Shown piece by piece: positions 63,347 to 64,000 of a DNA stretch of 64,000 nucleotides (position 1 is the first letter of the stretch; each line of letters opens with the position of its first letter). Under the pieces are notes generated by a model. The model was not told the origin of the DNA, made no database searches, and was given only the letters and a program-made list of their open reading frames with translations. This DNA is from Haloplanus natans DSM 17983 (GTDB taxonomy: Archaea; Halobacteriota; Halobacteria; Halobacteriales; Haloferacaceae). Location: assembly GCF_000427685.1 (NCBI RefSeq), contig NZ_KE386573.1, forward strand, positions 2,340,938 to 2,404,937, written 5' to 3'. The translations under genes and the position numbers were made by a program.

Positions 63347-64000
63347 GCCGCAACGCCGACGTCGCCGCCCGGTTCGAGGAGATGGCCGACCTCCTCGAAG
63401 CGCAGGACACAGAGTACAAACCCCGGAGCTACCGCCGCGCCGCCGAGAACGTCCGCGACTGCCCGGTCGCGGTCGAGGAACTGGTCGAGGAGGGGAAAGA
63501 CGCCGTCATGGACATCGACGGCGTGGGCGACGCCCTCGCGGACAAGATCATCGAGTACGTCGAGACGGGCGAACTCGAGGAACTGGAGACGCTCCGCGAG
63601 GGACTGCCGGTCGACATGGCGGCGCTCACGAGCGTCGAAGGCGTGGGACCGAAGACGGTCGGAGCGCTCTACGAGGCCCTCGGGGTCACCACGCTCGACG
63701 AACTCGAAGCCGCCGCGCGCGACGGGGAGATCCGGGCGGTATCCGGCTTCGGCGAGAAGACGGAAGCGAACATCGTAGAGAACATCCCGTTCGCCCGGCA
63801 GGCACAGGAGCGGGAACTGCTGGGCGACGCCCGCCCCGTCGCCGAGGAGATACTCGACGCGCTCCGCGACGCCGATCCGATCGAGCGGGCCGAAGTCGCG
63901 GGGTCGCTCCGGCGGTGGCGCGAGACCATCGGCGACGTGGACGTCCTCGCCGCGAGCGCGGACGGGGAGGCGGCGGTCGACGCCTTCCTCGGCTGGGACC
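63343..64000 (+). CDS. polX: DNA polymerase X family (PolX-like), 3' partial
   Basis: The first 219 residues of a PolX enzyme, start GTG 63343 (SRNADVAARFEEMADLLEAQ), running off the right edge. It shows the N-terminal 8-kDa-like domain (YRRAAENVRDCP), a helix-hairpin-helix DVDIDGVGDALADKI-type segment (MDIDGVGDALADKI), a second one TSVEGVGPKTVGALYEALGV, and the palm start VAGSLRRWRETIGDVDVLAA with GS and the Asp-X-Asp of the active site. Bacterial and archaeal members usually continue with a PHP exonuclease domain, which would be outside the window. Acts in base excision or break repair. Confidence 0.92.
   Translation, partial: MSRNADVAARFEEMADLLEAQDTEYKPRSYRRAAENVRDCPVAVEELVEEGKDAVMDIDGVGDALADKIIEYVETGELEELETLREGLPVDMAALTSVEGVGPKTVGALYEALGVTTLDELEAAARDGEIRAVSGFGEKTEANIVENIPFARQAQERELLGDARPVAEEILDALRDADPIERAEVAGSLRRWRETIGDVDVLAASADGEAAVDAFLGWD

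Overview
The window is chromosomal DNA of a halophilic archaeon (class Halobacteria), probably Haloferacales-like. The support is a G+C content of about two thirds by eye, very acidic proteins, archaeal information genes (RNase P protein 4, aMBF1, Trm56, HerA-type ATPase, AglD, GTP cyclohydrolase III), many TATA boxes 26-29 bases ahead of start codons (leaderless transcripts), and a tRNA-Trp gene with a box C/D intron. About 70 protein genes, one tRNA and a dispersed repeat family are supported. No rRNA, CRISPR array, replication origin, provirus or complete insertion sequence was seen.

Layout. 1-2460: aroA (cut at the left edge) and aroC, shikimate pathway. 2526-8116: DICT-domain protein, 2-oxoacid:ferredoxin oxidoreductase korAB, Lrp regulator, DNA polymerase IV. 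8167-13266: HerA-like ATPase, triosephosphate isomerase, nitrilase, aMBF1, CDP-alcohol phosphotransferase. 13343-19138: AK6/Fap7-type kinase, hisC, two adjacent contractile-tail tube-like proteins with no other tail genes, a Tat-exported dehydrogenase pair (gluconate-dehydrogenase subunit 3 plus GMC flavoprotein), FAH-family hydrolase. 19252-27701: metallo-hydrolase, OsmC, amino-acid permease plus TrkA-type regulator, HAD phosphatase, exported LamG protein, GTP cyclohydrolase III, class V aminotransferase. 27803-32540: pilin, tRNA-Trp, zinc-ribbon proteins, HalX response regulator, FAD-linked D-lactate/glycolate dehydrogenase. 32688-42065: a type IV pilus-like locus: a secretion ATPase, a TadC-like membrane protein and five pilin-like proteins in one overlapping operon, faced by a sixth pilin-like surface protein. 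42198-49913: cupredoxin, paired CrcB fluoride channels, TatA, peroxiredoxin, HD hydrolase, MscS, YhbY, RNase P protein, two glycosyltransferases, Gly/Met-rich protein. 50037-59945: DUF2797 protein, sugar-nucleotide epimerase, Trm56, divergent cytosine permease/deaminase, methyltransferase, aroD, an orphan DNA methyltransferase, BtuF-like protein. 59942-64000: AglD-like glycosyltransferase/flippase, a 395-bp MITE-like element, DUF21 protein, DUF5788 protein, PolX (cut at the right edge).

Most notable are (i) a family of about 80-bp palindromes, at least seven good copies plus a diverged and a deleted one, with covarying arms and a strong preference for gene 3' ends; (ii) the orphan tube-protein pair beside an exported dehydrogenase; (iii) the 395-bp hairpin-rich element with 15-bp inverted ends that carries one of the palindromes; and (iv) the compact pilus-like operon with its set of pseudopilin-like proteins.
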